Source: Acidobacteriales bacterium 59-55
GTDB lineage: Bacteria > Acidobacteriota > Terriglobia > Terriglobales > Acidobacteriaceae
NCBI GenBank assembly: GCA_001897435.1
Contig: MKSV01000004.1
Location: 248,001-312,000, forward strand
Direction: 5' to 3'
Length of the DNA: 64,000 nt
Below, piece by piece: positions 1 to 8,355 of the stretch; the stretch's first letter is position 1, and each line of letters begins with the position of its first letter. The notes beneath the pieces are model-generated. The model was not told the origin of the DNA. It did no database searches and saw only the letters and a list, made by a program, of their open reading frames with translations. The position numbers and the translations under genes were made by a program.

Positions 1-1
1 G

Positions 2-427
2 GACACGGTGACCATCAACTCGAGTGCCGCCGTCCCCGTCACCTTCACTCTTTCGGCCTACCAGAGCAGTGCACAGAGCGCGGCGGCGAAGCTGAAGGTC
101 GCTTCGAACCATCCTCCTGCAACCAGGCTGCCGTGGTACATCACCGGCTCAGGCGCAACACTTGCCTGCATGTTTTTGCTTGTCCTTCCCCGCCGCCGAC
201 GCTGGGGGGCGATGCTTGCAGTGATCATCTCGGTCGGTATTGTCGGCGGTGCAGTCGGTTGCAGTTCGGGCGGAAGCTCGTCCAGCAACCCTTCTAACCC
301 AACGACACCTGTAATCACTCCTGCGACACCCGGCACCTATAACATCACCATCACGGCCATCGCTTCTAACGGCTCAGGCGGCAACCTCGTCCACCACGCG
401 ACCGTAGCCTTTGTCGTGACCAACTAG
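2..427 (+). CDS. C-terminal end of an Ig-like/surface repeat protein (5' end off window)
   Basis: The reading frame is open to the first base, so this is the 3' end of a longer gene. The visible part has a low-complexity Ser/Thr/Ala stretch, then a hydrophobic segment after a short 'LPRRRRW' cluster (about residues 55-85 of the fragment), a GCSSGGSSSS linker, and a final beta-rich segment ending 'HHATVAFVVTN'. In Acidobacteriota this arrangement is typical of the C-termini of large secreted proteins with Ig-like or NHL repeats; the basic-hydrophobic segment probably helps anchor or sort the protein. Its stop codon overlaps the stop of the convergent polyphosphate kinase gene in the shared tetranucleotide CTAG. 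Function beyond a surface or secreted location cannot be given from this fragment. Confidence 0.6.
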   Translation, partial: DTVTINSSAAVPVTFTLSAYQSSAQSAAAKLKVASNHPPATRLPWYITGSGATLACMFLLVLPRRRRWGAMLAVIISVGIVGGAVGCSSGGSSSSNPSNPTTPVITPATPGTYNITITAIASNGSGGNLVHHATVAFVVTN

Positions 428-2658
428 TTTTTTCCACTCAACAAGGCCGTGCCGGCGGGCGCGGCCTTTCCCTTCGGCGGAGCGTCCCGGCCCGGCAAGG
501 CGTCTGCCGTCCCCTCCGCAACCCGCATCAGGAAATTCTGCGCGCTGAACGCCGCCCCTGCCCGCGGCGCGCGAATGTATTCGCCATTCGGTTGCAGCAG
601 GCGAGCCTTGGTATTGTCCATCAGATAGGCCGCTAGAATCTGATCCCGCAGCCGCTTTAGCAGGTCGGGCTGGGTCACAGGAAAGACGACCTCGCAGCGC
701 TCGAACAGGTTACGCGGCATCCAGTCCGCACTGCCGCAGTAGATCTCCTCATCCCCGCCATTCGCAAAACTGAAGATGCGGCTGTGCTCCAGGAAGCGTC
801 CCACGATGCTGCGCACCCGTATGCGCTCGCTCAGGCCCTTCACTCCCGGTCGCAGCGAGCACATTCCGCGGACGATCAGATCAATCTCGACCCCGGCCTG
901 CGATGCCGCATACAGCGCTTCGACTGTAGCCCGGTCCAGCAGCGCATTCATCTTCGCGACAATCGCTGCCGGGCGTCCCGCCGTGGCATGGTTGGCCTCC
1001 CGCTCAATCAAGGCGATTAAGCTGTCGGCCAGGTTCAGAGGAGCCACCATCAACGGAGCATACGATGCTGCCTCCGTCTCTGCCGTCAGATAGTTGAAGA
1101 CCTTCTGCACCGCCTCCGCCATCTCCGGCCGCGAGGTCAGCAGGCTGATATCGGTGTAGAACCGTGCCGTCACCGGGTTGTAGTTCCCGGTTCCCAGGTG
1201 GGCGTACCGACGCACCACGCCGTCCGGGTCGCGCCTGACAAGCAGCGCCAGCTTGCAGTGCGTCTTGAAGCCGAATATGCCGTGAAACACGCCGACGCCC
1301 GCGTCTTCCAACTCCCGCGCCCAGCGAATGTTCGAGTCCTCGTCGAACCTCGCCATCAACTCCACCACGACGGTGACGTCCTTGCTCTGTGCCGCCTCGA
1401 TCAGCGCGCGAAAGATCGGGGAGTCCTTGCTCGTCCGGTAGAGCGTCTGCTTCATCGAGATTACCGCCGCGTCCTCGGCCGCCGCCTCGATAAAGTCCTC
1501 TACCGCCTTGTACGAGTCGAAGGGATGGTGCAGCATCACGTCCCGCTCCCTCAGTTCCTCGAAGAGATCGGCAGACTTGGCCCCCAGACGGAACTCCTTC
1601 CCCTCGAAGGCCGGGTATTTCAGCTCCGGGCGCCTGACCTCCGAATATAGATGCATCAGCCGTGACAGGTTTACCGGCCCCTCCGTCCGGAAGACCTGCC
1701 ACGGCTCGAGCTCGAAATTAGTCCTCAACCGCTCGACGATCTCCTCGACCGCAGAGCCATCGATCTCCAGCCGCACCACGTCGCCCTTGCGCCGGTTGTG
1801 CAGCTCAGCCCGCACGCTTTCGAGCACCGACCGCGACTCTTCCTCTTCCATATAGAGATTGCTGTTCCGCGTCACCCGAAACGCCGAGCAGGAAAGCACC
1901 TCATATCCGCGAAACATCCGCTCTACCTGAGACTCAATCAACTCGTGAAGCAGGATGAAGTCGCAGCATCCGTCCACGGCTGGCAGCGGCACCAGCCGGG
2001 GCAGCGAACGCGGCACCGTCACCACACCCAGCACCGCCGGCCGCGTCCTGCTATTGCCATTACCGCCATTGGACCGCCGCTTGTTCCTCAGCAGCAGCGC
2101 CAGGCAAAGGGCCTTGTTCAACACCCTCGGAAATGGGTGGGACGGATCGATCGTCACCGGCGTCAGCAGCGGATCGACCTCATTCTCGTAGAACTCCAGC
2201 GCGTGGGCCCGCGCCTCCTCGCTTAGTTGCTGCCATCGCAGAAAGCGGATCTTCTCGTCTTGCATCGCCGGCAGCAACTGCTCATTCCAGCAGCGGTACT
2301 GCGCCTCTACGAAGCTCTTTAGCCGTTCGCGCAGCCGGTCCAGTCGCTCCTGTGGACGTAGCCCTCCCTCATCCAGCGGCTGTGCTATGTTGTACCCATC
2401 CTCTATCCGCTGCAGGATACCAGCCACCCGAATCTCCACGAACTCGTCCAGGTTGCTGGCCGTGATTGCCAGGAACTTCACCCGCTCCAGCAGCGGATTG
2501 GTCGCATCCTCGGCCTCCTCCAGAACCCGCTGGTTGAACCGCAGCCACGACTCGTCCCGGCTCAGAAATAAGTTCTCGCCTGCCTTCGCCGAAGCCTTCT
2601 TTGCAACAGCTTCTCCTCGTCGCCGTCCGCTAGCTTTTGTTCGCTTCTTATCAGCCAT
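424..2658 (-). CDS. ppk1: Polyphosphate kinase 1
   Basis: Reversibly transfers the gamma-phosphate of ATP to polyphosphate, storing phosphate and energy; usually membrane-associated. The 744-residue length fits the PPK1 family after allowing for a basic N-terminal extension of about 25 residues. The N-domain is recognisable (FLSRDESWLRFNQRVLEEA, residues 31-49), as are 'HPFDSYKAVEDFI' (378-390) and the two phospholipase-D-like catalytic half-sites. The histidine expected to be autophosphorylated lies in the HLGTGNYN block (His487), with a second histidine at 467 (FKTHCK), matching the paired catalytic histidines of the E. coli enzyme. The gene stands alone and converges on the preceding surface-protein gene. 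No strong Shine-Dalgarno is visible before the ATG; the start was kept because the N-domain begins soon after. Confidence 0.96.
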   Translation of the reverse strand: MADKKRTKASGRRRGEAVAKKASAKAGENLFLSRDESWLRFNQRVLEEAEDATNPLLERVKFLAITASNLDEFVEIRVAGILQRIEDGYNIAQPLDEGGLRPQERLDRLRERLKSFVEAQYRCWNEQLLPAMQDEKIRFLRWQQLSEEARAHALEFYENEVDPLLTPVTIDPSHPFPRVLNKALCLALLLRNKRRSNGGNGNSRTRPAVLGVVTVPRSLPRLVPLPAVDGCCDFILLHELIESQVERMFRGYEVLSCSAFRVTRNSNLYMEEEESRSVLESVRAELHNRRKGDVVRLEIDGSAVEEIVERLRTNFELEPWQVFRTEGPVNLSRLMHLYSEVRRPELKYPAFEGKEFRLGAKSADLFEELRERDVMLHHPFDSYKAVEDFIEAAAEDAAVISMKQTLYRTSKDSPIFRALIEAAQSKDVTVVVELMARFDEDSNIRWARELEDAGVGVFHGIFGFKTHCKLALLVRRDPDGVVRRYAHLGTGNYNPVTARFYTDISLLTSRPEMAEAVQKVFNYLTAETEAASYAPLMVAPLNLADSLIALIEREANHATAGRPAAIVAKMNALLDRATVEALYAASQAGVEIDLIVRGMCSLRPGVKGLSERIRVRSIVGRFLEHSRIFSFANGGDEEIYCGSADWMPRNLFERCEVVFPVTQPDLLKRLRDQILAAYLMDNTKARLLQPNGEYIRAPRAGAAFSAQNFLMRVAEGTADALPGRDAPPKGKAAPAGTALLSGKN

Positions 2659-2776
2659 AGAGGTATACGAGCTTACCGCACTCCCATGAATTTCTTACAA
2701 AAGCCGGTTCGCAGAATTAGAAGTTCCGTTTGAAATAGCTGAAGCCTGGTCGAGGTTGTTGATAGTATGACTGGAC

Positions 2777-2994
2777 TCATTGCGCCATTTCGATGGCTTC
2801 CGTGCCGATGCCGCATCCGAAATCGATGACGATCTTGCCGGAAATCTTGCCGTGGAAGTTCTCTCCAGAAGTTCAAGCTTTGAGCCGACTCCGCTTTCGG
2901 CAAGCAGGTCAGGGCTTCGAGGGTATAGGCTCTTCAGGATTCGGGACTGCAACGCGTTCAGCGCTCTGATCCCCATCCCATAAAATATCCTCAC
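2777..2994 (-). pseudogene. Decayed SAM-dependent methyltransferase fragment (frameshifted N-terminus)
   Basis: From a GTG the frame reads MRIFYGMGIRALNAL..., then '...LYPRSPDLLAESGVG' and 'SKLELL'. At that point the frame must change to continue sensibly: the next frame gives 'ENFHGKISGKIVIDFGCGIG' and then 'TEAIEMAQ' before a TGA. 'VIDFGCGIG' is motif I of class I methyltransferases, so this is the first third of such a gene with a small deletion or indel near 2865, and nothing of the rest remains. It fills most of the 360 bases between ppk1 and the sigma-factor gene. It is probably non-functional. A sequencing error could explain the frameshift, but not the missing C-terminal two thirds. 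Confidence 0.6.
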
Positions 2995-3018
2995 CCCCTC
3001 ATCCGTCTATACCTGTAG

Positions 3019-3588
3019 ATGCACGATCTGACGATCATCGAGCAGGACCAGCTCATCTCCCAGGCCATGGAGAGGGATGAGCCGCGCCTGCGCAGCTTCA
3101 TCCGCAAGCGCGTCGCCGATAGCGGCGATGCCGAGGACATCCTGCAGGACGTCTTTTACGAGTTGATCGAGGCCTACCGCCTGATGAAGCCCATCGAGCA
3201 GGTCACCGCGTGGCTCTTTCGCGTGGCCCGAAACCGGATGATCGACCTCTTCCGCAGGAAGAAACCCGACTCCCTCAACGACCCGATTTCAGAAGATGAT
3301 GGCGATACGCTCGAAGACCTCCTGCCTTCGCCTGACGAAGGTCCCGAGGCTGCCTACGCCCGCGGTCTTCTCCTCGACGCGCTCGACGAAGCCCTAGAGG
3401 AACTGCCCCCCGCGCAGCGCGAAGTCTTCATCGCCCACGAACTGCTGGGCCGCAGCTTCAAGGAGATCGCTGAGGAGACCGGCCTCAGCGTCAACACCCT
3501 GCTCTCGCGCAAACGCTACGCTGTGCTCCATCTGCGACGCAGACTCGAATCTATCTACAGCACCATCGACACCACCGCAAAGCCATAA
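3019..3588 (+). CDS. ECF-type RNA polymerase sigma factor
   Basis: A 189-residue sigma-70-family protein of extracytoplasmic-function size. Region 2 runs about residues 15-80 and includes 'DAEDILQDVFYELIEAYR' and 'VTAWLFRVARNRMIDLFRR'. Region 4 covers about 125-180, with 'LPPAQREVFIAHELLGRSF' and the recognition helix area 'LSVNTLLSRKRYAVLHLRR'. A short acidic linker joins them. The gene is followed 9 bases later by a small membrane protein and then an overlapping coiled-coil protein, so the three form an operon. No zinc-binding anti-sigma motif (HxxxCxxC) is seen in the neighbours, so the membrane protein may be the regulator partner, but that is inference. Which genes it controls is not visible. 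Confidence 0.9.
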   Translation: MHDLTIIEQDQLISQAMERDEPRLRSFIRKRVADSGDAEDILQDVFYELIEAYRLMKPIEQVTAWLFRVARNRMIDLFRRKKPDSLNDPISEDDGDTLEDLLPSPDEGPEAAYARGLLLDALDEALEELPPAQREVFIAHELLGRSFKEIAEETGLSVNTLLSRKRYAVLHLRRRLESIYSTIDTTAKP

Positions 3589-3597
3589 GGAGAAACC

Positions 3598-3936
3598 ATG
3601 CCTCATCGAATGCTCAAAGGATTCAAAATCATTCTCTTCGTACTTGTCGCCGCAACCGTCCTCGGCTTCGTCACCATGGAGCTGTGGAACTCCTTGCTGC
3701 CGCAGATCTTCGGCTGGAATCGCATCACCTTCTGGCAGAGCCTGGGCCTGATTATCCTCAGCAGAATCCTCTTCGGCGGTTTTCATCGTCACTCCGGCCA
3801 CCGCGACCAGTGGAAGCGGCGCATGAAGGGCCGCTGGGAACAGATGACTCCCGAAGAGCGCGAAAAATTCCGCAAAGGAATGCGCTGCAACCCCTTCGCC
3901 TCCCCCGAAGAGCAACCCGCCGAGACGCGTATATGA
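3598..3936 (+). CDS. Small inner-membrane protein of the ECF sigma operon
   Basis: A 112-residue protein with two hydrophobic segments, roughly residues 8-28 (IILFVLVAATVLGFVTM) and 45-60 (FWQSLGLIILSRILFGG), followed by a charged tail of His, Arg, Lys and Glu ('RWEQMTPEEREKFRKGMR'). A Shine-Dalgarno (AAGGAG) lies just upstream of the ATG. Similar short proteins often follow ECF sigma genes in Acidobacteriota. It could sense envelope conditions or hold the sigma factor at the membrane, but no anti-sigma zinc motif is present, so that role is only a suggestion from position. Confidence 0.75.
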   Translation: MPHRMLKGFKIILFVLVAATVLGFVTMELWNSLLPQIFGWNRITFWQSLGLIILSRILFGGFHRHSGHRDQWKRRMKGRWEQMTPEEREKFRKGMRCNPFASPEEQPAETRI

Positions 3937-4133
3937 ACGAGGACGACAGACTTACTGCTACTGCATCGAGGCCGGACGGCCATCTCTCGAGCCTCCCTCA
4001 TCAGCAGGGCTACACCTCCACCGCCTCCATCGATTTCAGGATTCTCGAGCTGGAGATAGAAAATTCACGCCTGCACAGACTAGTCGCCGAACTCCTGCTC
4101 AAAAATCAGCAGTTAAGAAAAGACGACGAGTAA
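3933..4133 (+). CDS. Small coiled-coil protein, third gene of the sigma operon
   Basis: A 66-residue protein whose ATG overlaps the preceding stop codon (ATGA), a sign of translational coupling. The first 30 residues are polar and probably disordered. Residues 33-62 form a leucine-rich amphipathic helix ('FRILELEIENSRLHRLVAEL' then 'LLKNQQLRK') with heptad-like spacing, suggesting dimerisation or binding to another helical protein such as the sigma factor or the membrane protein before it. No known domain is recognised. A strong bidirectional hairpin follows about 50 bases after its stop. Confidence 0.6.
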   Translation: MNEDDRLTATASRPDGHLSSLPHQQGYTSTASIDFRILELEIENSRLHRLVAELLLKNQQLRKDDE

Positions 4134-4180
4134 CAAAACGGTGTGCAGCCGCGTCGCGCAGACCTGCGGAGTCGGCAGAA

Positions 4181-4217
4181 AAATTCCCCTGACCGAGAAC
4201 ATCGGCCAGGGGAATTT
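4181..4217. terminator. Bidirectional intrinsic terminator between the sigma operon and the isomerase gene
   Basis: Perfect 11-base arms AAATTCCCCTG and CAGGGGAATTT enclose an extra CCGA/TCGG pairing. A and T tracts flank both sides, so it can work for the plus-strand sigma operon and the convergent minus-strand isomerase gene. Confidence 0.8.
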
Positions 4218-4238
4218 AATAGAAGATCGGTTGCAGTC

Positions 4239-5648
4239 CTATTTATGCCAGTGCATCGGCCAGCCGAGATATTTGGAGGCGGCTTCGTGGACGGGCGCAG
4301 CGACCGTAGCAAGGTTGGCCGCGACGTGGTGCTCGAAGCCGTTCTCACAGATGTAGCGCAGCAGCTTCTGCATATTGGGAATCTCGACGACGCCCGCTCC
4401 ACCAAAAGTATTCAGCGTGTCATTGGTGAAGTTGCCCTCGCCGACATAGCCTTTGATGGTGCCCTCGAAGTCATCGGTGGAGAAGCGGGCGAAGCTCATC
4501 GCGCTGGCCTTGACCGTGCCGTCGAGCGTGCCGTAAGTGTTCTCCTTGCCCACGGTCCCGGCGATGATCTGCTGAAAGTCCATCTTCACTTCCTTGAAGA
4601 AGTGCTTGGGCAGGTTCGAGCAGTGGAAGCAGACCGCCTTGTCCGGGTTGTCGCCGTAGTTGTTGTTCCAGTCGAGCAGCGCCGAGGGCGTCTCGCTGGC
4701 CAGCGTCAACGCGTACATGCTGACCGTGCCCATGATGTCGGTCTCGCAGGCGCTCGGAAACAGGTTCTCGCTCATCATGCTCATCACGGTGCAGGGCACG
4801 ACGCCGAAGTACTCCTCCATCGAGGTCCAACATTGGACCGCGCTAACAGTCAGCGAACTCCCCTTCATCCATCCGTCGATGACCGCGCCCAGCTTCGCCA
4901 TCTTAATCAGCGCGGCCTCGGGAACATTGCCCGTCGGAATGTACTTCTTGATGGTGGCGAACTTCTCCTGCACCACATCGTCACCGTCCTTTAGTCGCTC
5001 GATGCGGCCGAAGACCTCGCTCAGGTCGAGCGTCTCGATCGTGATGCCGCTCTTCTCCAACAGCTTCTCCGAGTAGCGGACCGTGTTGAAGGCGGTGGGG
5101 CGCGCGCCGATCGCGCCGATGCGCAGGTTCTTCATTCCTTCGACGACCCGGCAGACACCCGCGAACCACTCCAGATCGGCCTTGAACTCCGGCGAGTCGG
5201 GCGCTTCGGTGTGCAGGCGCGTCAGCGAATAGGGAATTCCGTACTGCTTGAGGTTGTTGCAGATCGACATCTTGCCGCAGAAGCTGTCGCGGCGGAAGGC
5301 GATGGTCATCTTCCCGGCGTGATCCGGCGTGGCCTGGATCAGTACCGGAACCTGAAGATTCGCCAGCCGCAGCGTGTCGGCCAGGCCGCGCTCCTCGCCG
5401 AAGTTCGGCAGCGTGATGATGATGCCGTCGATCTCGGCAGCGTGTTTTTTGAACAGCGCCGCGCACTTCTTCGCGTCCTCGTAGGTCTCGACCGCGCCGT
5501 GCGCCGTTTCCTCGGGTGTCAGGACGATGGGCTTGATGCCCGCCGCTTCGAGCGCCGCAATCATCTCCAGCCGTCCGCTGGTTGCCAGGTGACTTGGAAA
5601 AAAGCCACGGTTGCCTACGATTACTCCCATTGTCATCTGCTTCGACAT
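4239..5648 (-). CDS. L-fucose/L-arabinose isomerase family protein
   Basis: A 469-residue protein of the fucose/arabinose isomerase fold, which interconverts aldoses and ketoses with a divalent metal. Recognisable stretches are 'NFGEERGLADTLRLA', 'HAGKMTIAFRRDSFCGKMS', the glutamate in 'AVQCWTSMEEYFGVVPC', and 'SACETDIMGTVSMYALTLA', where Glu and Asp are the likely metal ligands. The ATG at 5648 was preferred over a longer upstream start because GGGAGA sits at proper spacing and the following MSKQMTMGVIVGNRGFF begins the Rossmann-like N-domain. It is last in an operon behind a sodium symporter and a two-helix membrane protein, so it probably handles the sugar that symporter imports. The sugar cannot be told: fucose, arabinose or a sulfo-sugar are all possible for this family. 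Confidence 0.8.
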   Translation of the reverse strand: MSKQMTMGVIVGNRGFFPSHLATSGRLEMIAALEAAGIKPIVLTPEETAHGAVETYEDAKKCAALFKKHAAEIDGIIITLPNFGEERGLADTLRLANLQVPVLIQATPDHAGKMTIAFRRDSFCGKMSICNNLKQYGIPYSLTRLHTEAPDSPEFKADLEWFAGVCRVVEGMKNLRIGAIGARPTAFNTVRYSEKLLEKSGITIETLDLSEVFGRIERLKDGDDVVQEKFATIKKYIPTGNVPEAALIKMAKLGAVIDGWMKGSSLTVSAVQCWTSMEEYFGVVPCTVMSMMSENLFPSACETDIMGTVSMYALTLASETPSALLDWNNNYGDNPDKAVCFHCSNLPKHFFKEVKMDFQQIIAGTVGKENTYGTLDGTVKASAMSFARFSTDDFEGTIKGYVGEGNFTNDTLNTFGGAGVVEIPNMQKLLRYICENGFEHHVAANLATVAAPVHEAASKYLGWPMHWHK

Positions 5649-5720
5649 ACGTCTCCCTGCCAGTGATGAGGTTCCGAAATGGACTGCCTCGAATTGATCT
5701 GCCGCGACCATCGCAGCGGC

Positions 5721-5966
5721 CTAGAACAACTTATGCTTCGGCCAGTACTTGATCGTATAGATTCCGCCAAATATCGCCATCAACAGCCCCCACCACAGGG
5801 TCGGGTGCAGATGGGACAGCACCGTCGGCGGCGGATGATGGAACTCCGTAATCCCAGTGAAGATCAGCACTACTCCATAGGCCAGCATCAGGATGCCGCA
5901 GAAGAACCAGATCGACAGTTCCGCCTTCTCCTCATCGCGCTTGTCATTTCCGTGGGTATCGTTCAT
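5721..5966 (-). CDS. Two-helix small membrane protein of the symporter operon
   Basis: An 81-residue protein with a charged N-terminus (residues 1-16), two hydrophobic helices (about 18-38 'SIWFFCGILMLAYGVVLIFT' and 55-73 'LWWGLLMAIFGGIYTIKYW') and a short basic tail. It begins 10 bases after the symporter stop, with GGAG upstream of its ATG, so the two are co-translated in one operon. Small proteins of this shape often sit beside SSS-family symporters and may be accessory subunits; that role is inferred from position and shape only. Confidence 0.75.
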   Translation of the reverse strand: MNDTHGNDKRDEEKAELSIWFFCGILMLAYGVVLIFTGITEFHHPPPTVLSHLHPTLWWGLLMAIFGGIYTIKYWPKHKLF

Positions 5967-5976
5967 AGTCCAGCTC

Positions 5977-7704
5977 CTACCACAGCATCAGGTTGAGAAT
6001 AAAGAAGACGGTAATGACCACGATTGCCCAGAAGATCGGCTTCTGCCAAAGCGTCTTCGATCCGTCGTGCGGAATCGGCGTAGCCCCATAGACCAGTCCG
6101 CTCAGTTGTTCAACTGGCACCGGCTTGGTCATCAAACTCACAACTACCGTGACGCCGACGCAGATCAGCCAGCACCACAGGCCGCGATACAGGTTCTCCG
6201 CCATCGGTTTTGCGTCCGGGCTCAGCGCAATATAGCGCAGCGCGCCGGGATCGCTGTGCGTCCAGATGAACATCCCGATCGATGAGACGGTCCCCGCCAG
6301 CAGCCCCCAGAAGCCGCCCGCATGGGTCGCTCGCTTCCACAACATGCCCAGCACCACCGTCCCGAACAGAGGCGCGATGAAGAAGGTGAACAGCGCCTGC
6401 ACGTAGTCCATGATGCTCGCCGCGTTCATCACCAGGTAGGCTGTGCCGATGCTGACCAGCATGCCGATCACGGTCGACCACCGGCCCATCGCGACATAGT
6501 GCTTGTCGCTGGCCTTCTTGTTGATGAAGGCGCCGTAGATGTCGTAGGTCCAGACGGTCGAGAAGGCGCTGACGTTACCCGCCATGCCGCTCATAAAGCC
6601 TGCGACCAGCGCTGTAATACCTAGACCCAGCAGTCCCGGGCCGCAGTAACGTATGAGCATCAGGGGAAGCACGTCGTCGTAGCTGTGCTGTCCGGTGACC
6701 TGGGCCACACTCGCCGGTACCAGGTGCATCACGCTGCCATCAGGGTTCTTCAGCACGGCCAGTGCCAGCAGGCCGGGAACGATGACGATGAAGGGAACCG
6801 CCATCTTGAAGGCCGCTCCGATGATGGGAGCCATCTTGGCCGCGCGCAGGTTGTTGGCGCTCAGCACGCGCTGGACGACGAGGAAGTCGGTCGTCCAATA
6901 TCCAAAGCTGATAACGAATCCCAGGCCGAAGACGATTCCGGTCCAGTGGACGCCCATGGGGTTGTCCCGGAAGTGGCCGAGCGTGCTCCACAGATGGGTG
7001 TAGTCGCTGTTACCCACATTCACCGCGATCTGCGCCTTGAGATTGGTCCACCCGCCCGCTTCGATCAGGCCCAGGATCGGGATCATCGCCGCGCCGGCCC
7101 AGATCAGGACGAACTGTAGAACCTCGTTGATGATGGCTGATCTCAGGCCGCCCAGCATCACATAGAGCGCGACCGTTGCCGCGCCTACCCAGATGCTGAA
7201 GCTGAGGTTCCAGCCCAGCACCGTCTGCATCACCACCGCCATGGCGTACATGTTCACGCCGCTCATCAGGATGGTCATGACGCCGAATGAGATTGCCGAC
7301 AGTCCACGTGCCGGCTCGCCGAAACGCAGTTGCAGGTATCCCGGCACGGAGTGCGTCTTCGAAATGTAGTAGAACGGCATCATCACGATGCCGAGGAACA
7401 GCATCGCAGGAATCGCGCCGATCCAGTACCAGTGCGTCGCCAGGATGCCGTACTGGTAAGCCGCACCCGCCCAGCCCATCAACTCCAGCGACCCCAGGTT
7501 GGCCGACACGAAGCTCAGTCCTGCAATCCATGCCGTCATCTCGCGTCCGGCCAGGAAGAAGTCTTCGCTCGTGTTCGCCTTGCCCTTCGCGTAAAAGCCG
7601 ATGAAGACCACCAGCCCGAAGTACAGCGCGAGGATCAGCACGTCCACCGGGGCAAGCGTGGTCATCTGCCCCTTCATCATTACCAGTGCGGCAAAAACCT
7701 GCAT
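5977..7704 (-). CDS. Sodium:solute symporter (SSS family), likely sugar importer
   Basis: A 575-residue polytopic protein with around 13-14 hydrophobic segments. SSS signatures include 'YFGLVVFIGFYAKGKANTSE' near the N-terminus, 'DFFLAGREMTAWIAGLSFV' with the unwound TM1 region, 'GGLRSAIINEVLQFVLIWAG' and 'GLGITALVAGFMSGMAGNVS'. The family couples sodium influx to uptake of sugars, myo-inositol, proline or nucleosides; residues here resemble the sugar branch (SGLT/YidK-like). First gene of an operon with a small membrane protein and a sugar isomerase, so a monosaccharide substrate is likely. The first ATG (GGGA seven bases upstream) is used; a start at MTTLAPVD thirteen residues further in is possible. 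Confidence 0.88.
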   Translation of the reverse strand: MQVFAALVMMKGQMTTLAPVDVLILALYFGLVVFIGFYAKGKANTSEDFFLAGREMTAWIAGLSFVSANLGSLELMGWAGAAYQYGILATHWYWIGAIPAMLFLGIVMMPFYYISKTHSVPGYLQLRFGEPARGLSAISFGVMTILMSGVNMYAMAVVMQTVLGWNLSFSIWVGAATVALYVMLGGLRSAIINEVLQFVLIWAGAAMIPILGLIEAGGWTNLKAQIAVNVGNSDYTHLWSTLGHFRDNPMGVHWTGIVFGLGFVISFGYWTTDFLVVQRVLSANNLRAAKMAPIIGAAFKMAVPFIVIVPGLLALAVLKNPDGSVMHLVPASVAQVTGQHSYDDVLPLMLIRYCGPGLLGLGITALVAGFMSGMAGNVSAFSTVWTYDIYGAFINKKASDKHYVAMGRWSTVIGMLVSIGTAYLVMNAASIMDYVQALFTFFIAPLFGTVVLGMLWKRATHAGGFWGLLAGTVSSIGMFIWTHSDPGALRYIALSPDAKPMAENLYRGLWCWLICVGVTVVVSLMTKPVPVEQLSGLVYGATPIPHDGSKTLWQKPIFWAIVVITVFFILNLMLW

Positions 7705-8054
7705 CGGTCAATCCCATGTGAACAGCCAGAGCAATCGCGGGCGTTCACACCCTCTCAATCGAGACTATTTGGTATACGTCGGAGCGTTACAGCAAGGATT
7801 CCGGCCAGCCGTAGCCCTTGGCCAGAAAGCGTATTCCGATAATATCCGCTCGTTGCCACTATACAGGAAGGATATCGCAACGATCTAACGAATTAATCGA
7901 CGCCAATATCCGCAATTATCAAATCTAAATCGTTTTATCTTCCCGCGTTATAGCTGACGAATTTATAGGGGGAGGGCAGCCCCAGCAACTCGTCGCGGCA
8001 AGTGCGAATCTATCTCGGGTAGGGTGGCGCTCCGGCGCTCCACGGAGATCGATT
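7705..8054. promoter_or_regulatory. Divergent intergenic region with a possible GntR-type half-operator
   Basis: These 350 bases separate the minus-strand symporter operon from a plus-strand secreted protein, so both promoters should lie here. At 7769-7778 is TTGGTATACG, which matches the left half and centre of the TTGGTATACCAA palindrome bound by hexuronate regulators of the GntR/FadR family. The right half does not match, so this is weak. The region from 7840 to 7970 is locally AT-rich. No open reading frame of convincing composition and no RNA gene was seen. Confidence 0.3.
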
Positions 8055-8339
8055 ATGCATATTCGCAAAGCAGGTACTTTCTTCCTTACGGCTGTCCTCG
8101 TATTCGGCATGTCGTCCGCGTTCGCCCCGGCACAGGACGGCGCCAAGCAGGACATGAAGAATGCAGGCACAGAAACCAAAAACGCCGCTAAAGACACGGG
8201 ACATGGCATCTCCAAGGGCACAAAAAAGGCGTATCACAAGACCAAGCGGGGTACAAAGAAGGCCTACCACAAGACCGCCAGGGGAACGAAGCACGCCGTC
8301 AACAAGGTAGAAGGCAAGCCCGCCGACGCTCCGCAGTAG
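8055..8339 (+). CDS. Small exported lysine-rich repeat protein
   Basis: A 94-residue protein with a clear signal peptide (residues 1-27, 'MHIRKAGTFFLTAVLVFGMS', cleavage after 'APAQ' likely). The mature part is very basic and alanine-rich and contains a short tandem repeat: GTKKAYHKT twice, then the degenerate GTKHAVNKV, preceded by a Glu/Lys stretch. It resembles LEA-like or histone-H1-like stress proteins in composition, but no family is assigned. GGAG lies at a usable distance before the ATG. The gene stands alone, convergent with heme A synthase. Confidence 0.7.
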   Translation: MHIRKAGTFFLTAVLVFGMSSAFAPAQDGAKQDMKNAGTETKNAAKDTGHGISKGTKKAYHKTKRGTKKAYHKTARGTKHAVNKVEGKPADAPQ

Positions 8340-8355
8340 TCATCCTCAAAATTAC

